A stretch of DNA of 64,000 nt from Acidimicrobiales bacterium (GTDB taxonomy: Bacteria > Actinomycetota > Acidimicrobiia > Acidimicrobiales > Acidimicrobilacustridaceae). A model generated the notes under the pieces. That model did not search any database. It was not told the origin of the DNA and saw only the letters and a list, made by a program, of their open reading frames with translations. Position 1 is the first letter of the stretch; each line of letters opens with the position of its first letter. Made by a program: the position numbers and the translations under genes. Of the stretch, positions 17,563 through 25,388 are shown piece by piece. Where the stretch lies: assembly GCA_025455885.1 (NCBI GenBank), contig JALOLR010000008.1:124001-188000 (forward strand), given 5' to 3'.

Positions 17563-17906
17563 CCCCGGTGACGCTAACCCGGCCCCCCGCACCCCGTGCG
17601 GCCGGATGCGGTCGGGAGAGCGGGGTCCCACGGATCGGCGGAACCGGTCCGAGCGCCGTCAGCGTCGACAACCGCACGGCCACCTGGAGCGCCTGCTCCT
17701 CACCCGCGATGGGTGATCGTCTCCGCTACTGTCCTCCGCCGGACGGGGCCGCAGGTCGTCGTCCCGGTGTTTCGGACGTTCACCTCATGGGGGCGAGGAC
17801 AACGGGCGCCGGAAGGGTCAGGATCACCACGGTCGTGTCGCCGGGACGTCGCGGAGGACGAGCCGACGGCCCGACATCGAACACCCTGCGCCGAGGAGTC
17901 ACTGCC
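17563..17906. other. Intergenic region with no recognised gene
   Basis: The 344 bp between two divergent genes carry no supported coding sequence. An open frame continuing upstream of the DUF2252 start has low-complexity, arginine/serine-rich content typical of a GC shadow. The promoters of the PLDc_N gene and the DUF2252 gene must lie here. I see no repeat or RNA element. Confidence 0.6.
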
Positions 17907-19292
17907 ATGTCCCACCCGTCCGTCGACGACAGCATCGAGATCGGCCGCTCGGCGCGTCGAACGACCCCCCGGTCCTCCCATGCGGACTGGACGCCGAGCC
18001 CGAACCGACGCGATCCGGTGACGCTGCTCGAGGAACAGAACGCCAGTCGGGTGCCGTGGCTCGTGCCCATCCGCCACGCGCGGATGTCGGTGTCGCCGTT
18101 CACCTTCTTCCGCGGCGCGGCTCGGATCATGGCCGCGGACCTCGCAGCCACCCCGGTCTCGGGAATCGAGGTGCAGCTCGGAGGCGACGCCCACCTGTCC
18201 AACTTCGGCGCCTACGCCTCACCGGAGCGTCGCCTGGTGTTCGACCAGAACGACTTCGACGAGACGCTCGCGGGCCCCTGGGAGTGGGACCTGAAGCGGC
18301 TGGCCGCCAGCTTCGTGGTGGCGAGCCAGTTCCACGGTCTCCCGGCGGTCGCCACGCGCTCGATCGCCGCCGAGGTGGTCCGGGCGTACCGGACCTCGAT
18401 GGGTCGGTTCGCGGGGCAGGGCTTCCTCTCGCTCTGGTACGACTACGTCGACGTCGACGACATCGGTGCCGACAGCGGCATGTCGGCCAAGGAGATGGAC
18501 AAGCGCCTGGACAGGTTCCGCAAGAAGGCGACGCGGAAGACCAGTCAGCAGGCGCTCGAGAAGCTGGCCGAGGTGGTCGACGGACGATGGCGGATCCGTC
18601 ACGAGCCCCCCGTGCTGTTCCCGCTGGAGCGACTGCCGGGCGACGAGGACCAGGAGCAGCTCCGGGCGGCGGTGGACCGCAGCCTCGCCAGCTACGCGAC
18701 GACGCTCGACGACAATCGCGCCGCACTGCTCGACCGCTACGAGTTGGTGGACGTCGGCGTCAAGGTCGTCGGCGTCGGCAGCGTCGGCACCCGCTGCCTC
18801 GTCGCCCTGCTGCGCGGCCGCGACAACAGTGACCCGCTGTTCCTGCAGATCAAGGAGGCGGGTCCCTCGGTGCTCGCCGAGTACCTCGCGCCGAGCCCGT
18901 ACGAGCACCAGGGCCGACGCGTGGTCGAAGGCCAGCGCCTGGTGCAGGCGACATCCGACATCTTCCTGGGCTGGACCACGGGCGACCTCGCCGGCGTCCA
19001 CTACTACGTGCGCCAGCTGCGGGACTGGAAGGGCTCCGTCGACGTGGAGGCCGAGGGCGTCACCGCCGAGCAGCTCACCTTCTACGCCGACCTGTGCGGC
19101 ATGACGCTGGCGCGCGGCCACGCCCGTTCCGGCGACGCGGTCGCCATCCACTCCTACGCCGGGAAGAGCGCCACGCTGGACGAGGCGATCGTGACGTTCG
19201 CCGAGAACTACGCAGCACTGAACCTGGAGGACTACCACCGGTTCACACGCGCCATCGCCGACGGTCGCCTGGAGTGCGCCGAGCAGGTGTGA
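17907..19292 (+). CDS. DUF2252-family protein
   Basis: The 461-residue protein matches DUF2252, which has a fold related to protein kinases/aminoglycoside phosphotransferases: PFTFFRGAARIMAADL, GDAHLSNFGAYASPE, DFDETLAGPWEWDLKRLA, and later GSVGTRCLVALL and FLQIKEAG. The WEWDLKR and GDAHLSNFG motifs correspond to kinase-like catalytic segments. The start is the ATG at 17907 with GAGGAG 8 bases upstream. No biochemical role is established. It is followed by the small sigma-like gene, separated by 52 bp. Confidence 0.88.
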   Translation: MSHPSVDDSIEIGRSARRTTPRSSHADWTPSPNRRDPVTLLEEQNASRVPWLVPIRHARMSVSPFTFFRGAARIMAADLAATPVSGIEVQLGGDAHLSNFGAYASPERRLVFDQNDFDETLAGPWEWDLKRLAASFVVASQFHGLPAVATRSIAAEVVRAYRTSMGRFAGQGFLSLWYDYVDVDDIGADSGMSAKEMDKRLDRFRKKATRKTSQQALEKLAEVVDGRWRIRHEPPVLFPLERLPGDEDQEQLRAAVDRSLASYATTLDDNRAALLDRYELVDVGVKVVGVGSVGTRCLVALLRGRDNSDPLFLQIKEAGPSVLAEYLAPSPYEHQGRRVVEGQRLVQATSDIFLGWTTGDLAGVHYYVRQLRDWKGSVDVEAEGVTAEQLTFYADLCGMTLARGHARSGDAVAIHSYAGKSATLDEAIVTFAENYAALNLEDYHRFTRAIADGRLECAEQV

Positions 19293-19344
19293 GCCCGCCG
19301 AACCCGACGGCAGGGGCGGCCGTCACGGCCGGTCCGCACAGCGG

Positions 19345-19860
19345 GTGTCACACCCCCCGGGGATGCTGAGGGTGCTCCTCATCGGCGGACCCCGGAGGCA
19401 CACGTTGCGCTCTTCACCTTCCCCCTGTCCCACTGCGGACCCGGCGGCCGAGGCCTACCTCGCCGTCGTCGTCCGCACCGTCCAGCACCTGGCGGCTCGG
19501 CGCCACGGCATCGACGTGGCCGACGACCTCGTCCAGCTCGTGGCCACGCAGTTCTGGCCCCGTCGGGCCGAGTACATGGCCAACTACGCCCCGGAGGCGT
19601 TCGCGGCGGTGGCGTTGCGGTCCCGTGCCGACCAGCTGCGTCGTTCCGAGCGCATCCAGCGCGCCGAGGGGGCCCGCCTCCACGTGGACGCCCACGGTCT
19701 GCGCCGCCCGTGGCGCGACCGGGCGCTGGTGCTGCTCGTCGACGGCGGCGGCTGCACCGTCACCGAGGCGGCCGACCGGGTGGGGCTGAGCCGGGCCTAC
19801 GCCAACCGGGAGCTCACCCGCATCCGGGCCGTGCTGCGCGAGGCGGTGGGTGCGGCATGA
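19345..19860 (+). CDS. Small sigma-70-like (ECF-type) factor
   Basis: The protein of up to 171 residues has a sigma region 2-like part (AYLAVVVRTVQHLAARRHG, DDLVQLVATQFW, then FAAVALRSRADQLRRSERI) and a region 4-like HTH (DRALVLLVDGGGCTVTEAADRVGLSRAYANREL). The spacing is that of a minimal ECF sigma factor. The true start may be later than 19345; a TTG near 19405 is an alternative. The stop overlaps the ATG of the next gene (19857-19860), which suggests that the two products interact. Confidence 0.62.
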   Translation: MSHPPGMLRVLLIGGPRRHTLRSSPSPCPTADPAAEAYLAVVVRTVQHLAARRHGIDVADDLVQLVATQFWPRRAEYMANYAPEAFAAVALRSRADQLRRSERIQRAEGARLHVDAHGLRRPWRDRALVLLVDGGGCTVTEAADRVGLSRAYANRELTRIRAVLREAVGAA

Positions 19861-20282
19861 GCCCGGGCGGGCGGGACGAGGAGACCGTCGAGGTCCGGCT
19901 GCGCTACCGGCCGGTGGGCGACGTCCTCACCGTGTCGGTGCGCTCCGAGGCGCCACCGGGGCCGATCGGCCGGACCGAGCTCGACGACGCCACCTCGATC
20001 GAATGGACGCGGCGACCCGACGGAACCGAGCAGATGACCGCCCTGCAGCTCCTCGACGCACGGTCGTCGATCACCGATGGCCGAGGGTTCGACGTGCTCC
20101 CCGAGGCGCTCCGAGCGGCGGCACTGGATCTGATCGACCCGGGGCGCCACCACCACGACCACCCCTCCACGCACCGCCCGACGCACCCGACCGCCACCCA
20201 CGATTCGTGGGTCCGCACGACCGCTGACGCCCTCGTCGTTGCACTCCCTCGCGCCGCCGGTGGTCGGCACGGACCGGGGTGA
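19857..20282 (+). CDS. Hypothetical protein coupled to sigma-like factor
   Basis: The 141-residue soluble protein starts at an ATG that overlaps the stop codon of the sigma-like gene. The first 100 residues form alternating strands (VEVRLRYRPVGDVLTVSVRS, LDDATSIEWTRR), and the C-terminus has a His-rich DPGRHHHDHPSTHRPTHP stretch that could bind metal. There is no membrane segment, so it is not a classical membrane anti-sigma factor, but the overlap makes an anti-sigma or co-regulator role possible. I do not recognise a family. Confidence 0.6.
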   Translation: MSPGGRDEETVEVRLRYRPVGDVLTVSVRSEAPPGPIGRTELDDATSIEWTRRPDGTEQMTALQLLDARSSITDGRGFDVLPEALRAAALDLIDPGRHHHDHPSTHRPTHPTATHDSWVRTTADALVVALPRAAGGRHGPG

Positions 20283-20299
20283 CGAGGCGCGCCGACGCC

Positions 20300-20322
20300 C
20301 GGGCCGCGGTTCCGCCGGCCCG
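20300..20322. terminator. Hairpin between convergent genes
   Basis: CGGGCC at 20300-20305 pairs with GGCCCG at 20317-20322 around an 11-base loop, in the 41-bp gap between the convergent hypothetical gene (+) and the enoyl-CoA hydratase gene (-). Confidence 0.5.
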
Positions 20323-20323
20323 C

Positions 20324-21097
20324 CTAAGTGGGCGACGCGAAGCCGGCGACGAACACCGCGAGGGCGTCGCGCTCGCGGTCGAAGGCGGCGGCGAGCTCGG
20401 CTCGCTCGGGGGCGTTGAGGAGCCGCTTCACCTGGGTCAGGGCCTCGGGGGTGTGGACGGCGAGGCGTCGGGCGTGGTCGGCGGTGACGTCGAGCAGCTC
20501 GTCGGGGTCGCAGAGCTGCCAGGCCAGCCCCATGGCCAGGGCCTGGTCGGCGGTGATCCACTCCGACGACAGCAGCGTCCAGGCGGCCTGTTGGCGGCCG
20601 AGGAGTCGGGGGAACAGGTAGCTCGACCCGGCCTCGGTGGGTGCGCCGAGCTCGGTGAACGGGCACCGCAGGCGGGCCTCGGTGGACATGAACACGACGT
20701 CGGCGAAGGCCAGCATGGTCATGCCGAACCCGACGGCATAGCCGTTCACGGCCATCAGGAGGGGCTTGGGGAAGTCGGCCAGGGTGTCGAGGAGCCGATC
20801 GAACCCACTGCCGTCACCGGTCTCCTCGACGTCGTCGGTGTCTCCGGTTGCCTCGGTGTCGTCGGGCTCCGTGCGGGGTTCGGCCAGCGCCTTCAGGTCG
20901 GCCCCGGTGCTGAAGGACCGGCCGCTGCCGGTCAGGACGACGACGCGCACCTCGGGATCGACGGCGGCGGCGCGGAGGGCGGCGAAGAGGTCCCACACCA
21001 GACCCCCGTCGAAGGCGTTGAGCCGCTCGGGACGGTGCATCGAGATGGTGCGCACCCGGTCGGCGTCGACGATCCGCACGTTGTCGAGGTCGTCCAT
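20324..21097 (-). CDS. Enoyl-CoA hydratase/isomerase family protein
   Basis: The 257-residue crotonase-fold protein shows MHRPERLNAFDGGLV, the oxyanion-hole segment SFSTGADLKAL, KPLLMAVNGYAVGFGMTML, and FTELGAPTEAGSSYLFPRL, with the conserved C-terminal helix. An acidic insertion after ADLKALAEP (residues about 75-100) is longer than in typical members. It would hydrate or isomerise an enoyl-CoA in beta-oxidation-type pathways. The ATG 21097 is preferred because family members begin just before the first strand; an upstream in-frame start at 21127 is possible. Confidence 0.88.
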   Translation of the reverse strand: MDDLDNVRIVDADRVRTISMHRPERLNAFDGGLVWDLFAALRAAAVDPEVRVVVLTGSGRSFSTGADLKALAEPRTEPDDTEATGDTDDVEETGDGSGFDRLLDTLADFPKPLLMAVNGYAVGFGMTMLAFADVVFMSTEARLRCPFTELGAPTEAGSSYLFPRLLGRQQAAWTLLSSEWITADQALAMGLAWQLCDPDELLDVTADHARRLAVHTPEALTQVKRLLNAPERAELAAAFDRERDALAVFVAGFASPT

Positions 21098-21124
21098 GGC
21101 CCCAACATATTCCGGGACCATCAC

Positions 21125-21151
21125 CACCCCGACGGGTCAGGGCTCGTCGTC
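21125..21151. repeat. 27-bp exact repeat, copy 1 (copy 2 at 31900)
   Basis: This 27-bp stretch is identical to 31900-31926. It contains a hairpin CGACGGG-TCAGGG-CTCGTCG with one mismatch. In copy 2 it covers the stop codon and last codons of the DUF4287 gene; here it sits between the enoyl-CoA hydratase start and a PIN-domain remnant, so it is likely a scar of recombination or a transplanted gene end. Confidence 0.7.
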
Positions 21152-21173
21152 CCCGACACGCTTCCTGCGCCGT

Positions 21174-21300
21174 TCACACCACCTCGGCCGCACACCGGAG
21201 ACCGGCGGCGTTGACGAGCCGGCGATCCGCGGTCAGCAGTGGACGTTCGACCGCCTCGGCGAGAGCGACGTAGCGGGCGCCACCCCTCGCCGGTACCGCC
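21174..21300 (-). pseudogene. PIN-domain (VapC-like) toxin C-terminal remnant
   Basis: The minus-strand frame ending at the TGA 21174-21176 reads GARYVALAEAVERPLLTADR, then RLVNAAGLRC and AAEVV before the stop. This is the C-terminal third of a VapC-type PIN ribonuclease: the YVALAEA helix and the conserved TADRRL aspartate. No start codon, no N-terminal catalytic aspartates and no antitoxin gene are present, so it is a remnant. Upstream codons lose similarity quickly. Confidence 0.7.
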
Positions 21301-21413
21301 GGGGTCTCCCCGAGCCCTCGACCGGGTTGTGAGCCGCCAGCGTCACATCCGCTCCCACCGGGGCTCGGATGCGGTGGTTGGTCGCGTCGCGTCTGCGTGT
21401 CGAGCGGTCCCTG

Positions 21414-22064
21414 TCAGCCAGCGAGGAACGCGATGACGGCGCGTACCCGCCGGTGGTCGTCCCCGTTGTCGGTAATGCCGAGCTTGAGGAAGACGGCGCG
21501 GAGGTGGGCTTCGACGGTTCGTTCCGAGACCACGAGGCGGCGGGCGACACCGGCGTTGGTGAGGCCCTGCGCGACCAGGGCGAGCACGTCGCGTTCTCGG
21601 TCCGTCAGCCGCTCGAGTGATGATGCTCCGCTTCCGCGCTGCGGCGTGACCAAGGTGGCGACGACGGTGGGATCGAGCGCCGAGCCGCCACCGGCCACTC
21701 GCGTGATCGCGTCGAGGAAGTCGTCGACGTCGAGCACACGGTCCTTGAGGAGGTAGCCGAAGCCGTTGGTACCGGCGAGCTCGGCGACACGCCTGATCTC
21801 GATGTGCTGCGACAACAGCAGTACCGGCAGCGCCGGGTCGCGTTCGCGCAGCTCGACGGCGGCGCGCACACCGTCATCGGTCCCGTCGGGCGGCATTCGC
21901 ACGTCCACGATCGCGAGGTCTGGTTGCTCGGCTTCGACGGCCTCCACCAACGCGCGGGCATCGCCGACTGCCGAGACGACAGTGTGTCCTGCTTCTCCGA
22001 GCAGGCGGATGAGGCCTTCGCGAAACAAGGCGGCATCGTCGGCGACGACCAGGCGGAGCGTCAC
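21414..22064 (-). CDS. NarL/FixJ-type response regulator
   Basis: The 216-residue protein has a receiver domain with acidic pair Asp9/Asp10, phospho-acceptor Asp54 in AIVDVRMPP and the lysine in GYLLKDR, then a LuxR-type HTH (LTDRERDVLALVAQGLTNAGVARR, VSERTVEAHLRAVFLKLG). The start codon overlaps the stop of the upstream histidine kinase by 4 bp (22061-22064), so it is the partner of that kinase. Confidence 0.93.
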   Translation of the reverse strand: MTLRLVVADDAALFREGLIRLLGEAGHTVVSAVGDARALVEAVEAEQPDLAIVDVRMPPDGTDDGVRAAVELRERDPALPVLLLSQHIEIRRVAELAGTNGFGYLLKDRVLDVDDFLDAITRVAGGGSALDPTVVATLVTPQRGSGASSLERLTDRERDVLALVAQGLTNAGVARRLVVSERTVEAHLRAVFLKLGITDNGDDHRRVRAVIAFLAG

Positions 22065-24085
22065 AGCACCGCCAGGAGGGTCGTGCCGCGTCCGGGTTCG
22101 CTCGTGATCGTGAGACGGCCGCCGAGTGCGGTGACCCGATCCGTCAGCGAGGACAGCCCGCGACCGACCGGGGCGTCGCCGTACGGACGGGCTCCTGACA
22201 TGGGTGCGCCGGCGCCGTCGTCGGCCACCTCGATCCGGAGTCCGTCGCCCTCGGCGCGCACGTCGACGGTGATCTGGTTCGCGGCGGCGTGCTTGAGCGC
22301 GTTGGTGATCCCTTCGGCCACGACGAAGTACACGGTCGTGGCGACCAGGTCGCTCACCTCGACGTCACCGATGGTGACCTCGATCGGCAGAGGGATGTCG
22401 GCGGTCAGGCGGGCGAGCGCCGTGGCGAGTCCGTCGTCGAGTAGGGCCGGTCGGATGCCGTGGGCAAGGCGGCGCAGGTCGGCGACTGTTGCCTCGAGTG
22501 ACTGCACGGCGAGGTCGATGTCGGCAACGGCATCAGGGTCGTCACTGAGGCGGCGTTGCACGGAACGCAGCCGCATGCCGATCGCGATGAGTTGCTGTTG
22601 GGTGCCGTCGTGGAGGTCGCGTTCCAACCGGCGACGCTCGATCGCAGCGGCTTCGACCAGTCGCAGACGACTGTCGCGGACATCGTCCAGCGCCTCTCGC
22701 AACTCGAGGCGAAGCCGGGCTACATCGATCGCGAGGCGGCACTCGATCACCGCCTCGCGCGCGCGCCTCACCCGCCGCTTGGAGACCCGGGACAGCATCA
22801 CCGCTCCGACGGTGCGATCGTGCCGCTGCAGGCCGATGACCCGCCCGGGTTCGGTGGCGGAGACGTCACCGCTGGCGGAGCCGTCGAGGCGGACGAAACC
22901 TTCGTGCCCCGGCGTGTTCAGAAGCAGCTCCAGGCCCGGGTCGTCGAGGGATCGGCGGAGCTGCATCTCCACCTGCTCGGGTGCGGCGTCACCGTCGCGG
23001 ACCGCGTCGACGAACCGGCGGATCTCCGACAGCATCACCGCACGATCCGGATCGAGCAGGGCACCGACCTGACGGCGGAGAAGCCGATGTATCGGATGGA
23101 GCAGAAGCGCCGTCGCGAAGGACCCCACTGCGAGACCGCCGGCCGACCCGACACCCAGCCACGACGCTCCGGTCTGCGAGACCGCCGTGACCACCACGGC
23201 GAAGACACCGGCGGCGACGACCACCGTGAGGGCCGCGGCCAGCGCGCCGCCGACCACCCGATCGAGATCGAACAGGTCATAGCGCAACACGCCGACCGCG
23301 ACGGCCGCAGGCAGGAGCACCAACATGGCGACCATGAACGGCGTGTAGGCGAGCGCAACCGGCGCACCCACAGCTTCGGCGATCCAGCCCGCGACCAGCA
23401 ACGTCGGCACCGACCCGGCACCGACGATGAACCAGCGCAACTGGGCACGCACAACCGAGTCGCCGTCCCGGTAGCGGAGCAGAACCGCCGCGACCGACAA
23501 CCCCAACACGGCGATCAGGCCGCCGGCCACGGCGAGCATCGCCACCGTGTTCACCGCCGGGGGCAGCTCGAACGGTGGGCTGCCAGGGACCTCGCCTCCG
23601 GCGCCCACGTACTGATCGGGCTGCGCCGCGAGCACCACCCCGGCGGCGAGGCCGATACCGAGGAACGCCCATGGCACCGCCGCCCACCGCCGTCCCGGAA
23701 GCCGACCCGACGGGAACGTAGCGGCGAGGACCACGAAGCCCGCCAGGTTGAACACCCAGACGCCCTGGGCACAGCGAGCGACGAGGTCGGCTGCAGGCAA
23801 CGGCGCCTCGGACTGCCACGAAGCGGCCCACTCCTCGATGGCAGAGACCAGCGTCGGTGCCGCGCCCAACAGCACCAGCCCAACGCTGACCGGGCTCTGC
23901 GGACACCGCGCAGCCACCAACAACCCCAAGGCCACCGACAGTCCCGCGACGGCAGCGAGTGACCACGCCGGCGAGTCCAGCCCCAACCGCGCCTCGACGA
24001 CGACCATCCCGCCGAGACCCACGGCGTACGCGCCGATCGAGCCTGCCATCAGCACCCGATGGCGAGTACGAGACGTCACTTTCAC
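22061..24085 (-). CDS. NarL-type sensor histidine kinase, multi-spanning
   Basis: The 674-residue protein has about 8-10 membrane helices in the first 330 residues, a cytoplasmic linker that resembles a GAF region, a HisKA_3 dimerisation domain (RRRLERDLHDGTQQQL, phospho-His near residue 490) and a HATPase domain (N box EGITNALKHAAA; G boxes VADDGAGAP and GRGLSSL). It likely senses a membrane or extracellular signal and phosphorylates the receiver encoded next to it. The start is uncertain: GTG codons near 24085 and 24079 are chosen because farther upstream codons would run into the divergent promoter; longer forms to 24202 are open. Confidence 0.88.
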   Translation of the reverse strand: MKVTSRTRHRVLMAGSIGAYAVGLGGMVVVEARLGLDSPAWSLAAVAGLSVALGLLVAARCPQSPVSVGLVLLGAAPTLVSAIEEWAASWQSEAPLPAADLVARCAQGVWVFNLAGFVVLAATFPSGRLPGRRWAAVPWAFLGIGLAAGVVLAAQPDQYVGAGGEVPGSPPFELPPAVNTVAMLAVAGGLIAVLGLSVAAVLLRYRDGDSVVRAQLRWFIVGAGSVPTLLVAGWIAEAVGAPVALAYTPFMVAMLVLLPAAVAVGVLRYDLFDLDRVVGGALAAALTVVVAAGVFAVVVTAVSQTGASWLGVGSAGGLAVGSFATALLLHPIHRLLRRQVGALLDPDRAVMLSEIRRFVDAVRDGDAAPEQVEMQLRRSLDDPGLELLLNTPGHEGFVRLDGSASGDVSATEPGRVIGLQRHDRTVGAVMLSRVSKRRVRRAREAVIECRLAIDVARLRLELREALDDVRDSRLRLVEAAAIERRRLERDLHDGTQQQLIAIGMRLRSVQRRLSDDPDAVADIDLAVQSLEATVADLRRLAHGIRPALLDDGLATALARLTADIPLPIEVTIGDVEVSDLVATTVYFVVAEGITNALKHAAANQITVDVRAEGDGLRIEVADDGAGAPMSGARPYGDAPVGRGLSSLTDRVTALGGRLTITSEPGRGTTLLAVL

Positions 24086-24189
24086 ATCATCGCGAACCCA
24101 TCGAGGTGCCGTCGTCGGTGCTGGCGCGTACGCGTCACCGACACGTGCGATCCGAACCAGCACCGATGCACAGCACCGGCGCATCTCCT

Positions 24190-24202
24190 TACGGTGCGTC
24201 AC
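24190..24202 (+). promoter_or_regulatory. -10 box of a probable leaderless promoter
   Basis: TACGGT at 24190-24195 lies 7 bases before the ATG at 24203, matching the TAnnnT spacing expected of a transcript starting at the initiation codon. Confidence 0.5.
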
Positions 24203-24517
24203 ATGGCACTCGTTCTGATGATCCTCACCGCATTCCCACTCGGCTTCTTCGTCCGCAACCGCACCGTTGCCTACATCGCGTACCTCGCCGCCGCACTCTT
24301 CGTGTTCACCTTCCAGACCGCCGGGCTCTTGCTCGACTGGGCCGGCGGCGACACCTCTGCGTTCGGTGGACCGTTCCCGGACCAGGACCTCGGCCAGTAC
24401 TACGGCTACGGGGCCGTCAACCTGGTCATCGTCGGCGTCGGCATCGGCCTCGTCGCCCTCGGCGCACGAGTCGCCGGCACGCGCAGGCGCCGTGGCAACA
24501 GCGTCGAGATGGGCTGA
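24203..24517 (+). CDS. Small membrane protein, paralogue of the protein at 25023-25304
   Basis: The 104-residue protein has three or so hydrophobic helices (MALVLMILTAFPLGFFV, YIAYLAAALFVFTFQT, NLVIVGVGIGLVALG) and a basic tail. The segment LTAFPLGFFVRNRTVAYIAY and the FTFQT motif align with LTPLLGFLAPSRRLALAI and FPFQT of the small protein encoded at 25023-25304. Each lies next to one of the two histidine kinases, so they may be sensing or accessory subunits. The start at 24203 is supported by the leaderless -10 box. Confidence 0.7.
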   Translation: MALVLMILTAFPLGFFVRNRTVAYIAYLAAALFVFTFQTAGLLLDWAGGDTSAFGGPFPDQDLGQYYGYGAVNLVIVGVGIGLVALGARVAGTRRRRGNSVEMG

Positions 24518-24555
24518 TCCGATCGTGAGCCACCGCAGTCAGGCACCTCTCCAGC

Positions 24556-25026
24556 TCATGCGCACTCGGTGACGCCGAGGCCGGTGGCGAGGCGGTTGGC
24601 TTCGGCGGAGATCGGGTTCTCTCCGGCCGGGTCGAAGAAGGCGATTCCCTGGGCGCGTGCCGCCTCGAGGCCGGATCGTCCGGCGCTCAGCCACTCGTCG
24701 ACGGTGGCCGCGAGCTCGGGCGGTGGCTCGAGTGCGTCGATCGCTTCGATCTGCGCGTTCACGTTGGCGAGCACCTGGTCGAGGACGTCGAGCAGTTGCT
24801 CGTCGGTCGGTGGGGTCCCGGAGCCGAACGCCTCGGCGGCCAGCGCATCGATCTCGGCGTTGCCCGTCGCGCAGATCGCGTTGGCCTGCGCCACGAACGC
24901 CTCCTCGGTGAGCGCCGCCGGGCTGTCCGCGACCGGCGGGGTGACCGACGTGTTGCTCGTGTCGTCGGAGCAACCGGCAGCCATCATGAGCGAAGCGATC
25001 ATCAGCGGTGCGAGGCGGCGGATCAT
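24556..25026 (-). CDS. Putative lipoprotein
   Basis: The 156-residue product has a lipoprotein signal peptide (MIRRLAPLMIASLMMAAGC, with Cys19 as the likely lipidated residue, although the -3 position is Ala rather than Leu), then an acidic, helical domain with EAFVAQANAICATGNAEID. Two further cysteines (in AICATGN and GVTECA) may form a disulfide. The pattern is typical of secreted helical DUF-type lipoproteins of actinobacteria. The ATG overlaps the stop of the small membrane protein gene by 4 bp (25023-25026), which makes a two-gene operon between the two kinases. Confidence 0.75.
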   Translation of the reverse strand: MIRRLAPLMIASLMMAAGCSDDTSNTSVTPPVADSPAALTEEAFVAQANAICATGNAEIDALAAEAFGSGTPPTDEQLLDVLDQVLANVNAQIEAIDALEPPPELAATVDEWLSAGRSGLEAARAQGIAFFDPAGENPISAEANRLATGLGVTECA

Positions 25027-25304
25027 CGGGCGGTCTCCGGCGTCACGTGGTCGGCGTGGCGACGACGTGAGAGCCAGTTCGTCGTCAGGACGGCGACGGC
25101 GAGCGCGGCGTAGTTGACCGCGAAGTAGGCGATCGTGCCACCGAGCTCGCCGGGCAGGTCGCCGTCGGCGGCGCGCAGGACATCGTCGGTCTGGAACGGG
25201 AAGATGATCGCCCAGACCGCGACCAGGATGGCGAGGGCCAGGCGTCGGCTGGGGGCGAGGAATCCGAGCAGTGGGGTGAGGATGAGCAGGGCGATGATCG
25301 CCAT
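25023..25304 (-). CDS. Small membrane protein, paralogue of the protein at 24203-24517
   Basis: The 93-residue protein has three hydrophobic helices (MAIIALLILTPLLGFLA, LALAILVAVWAIIFPFQT, FAVNYAALAVAVLTTNW) and a charged tail. It is similar to the small protein at 24203. The ATG 25304 has AAAGGA 7 bases upstream, better than the in-frame upstream start. It is the first gene of an operon with the lipoprotein and is divergent from the second histidine kinase. A role as sensor partner of the kinase is inferred from context only. Confidence 0.72.
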   Translation of the reverse strand: MAIIALLILTPLLGFLAPSRRLALAILVAVWAIIFPFQTDDVLRAADGDLPGELGGTIAYFAVNYAALAVAVLTTNWLSRRRHADHVTPETAR

Positions 25305-25388
25305 GGCGGGTCCTTTCGTCATGCATTTCGTGGGCCGCTTCAGTGGACGCCACGTGGTCGTCATCTGTCATGAGTCCCGCTTCAGGTC

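Noticed and set aside
22556-23962. Long plus-strand frame opposite the first histidine kinase
   Set aside because: Arg/His-rich shadow without motifs; the minus-strand kinase is convincing.
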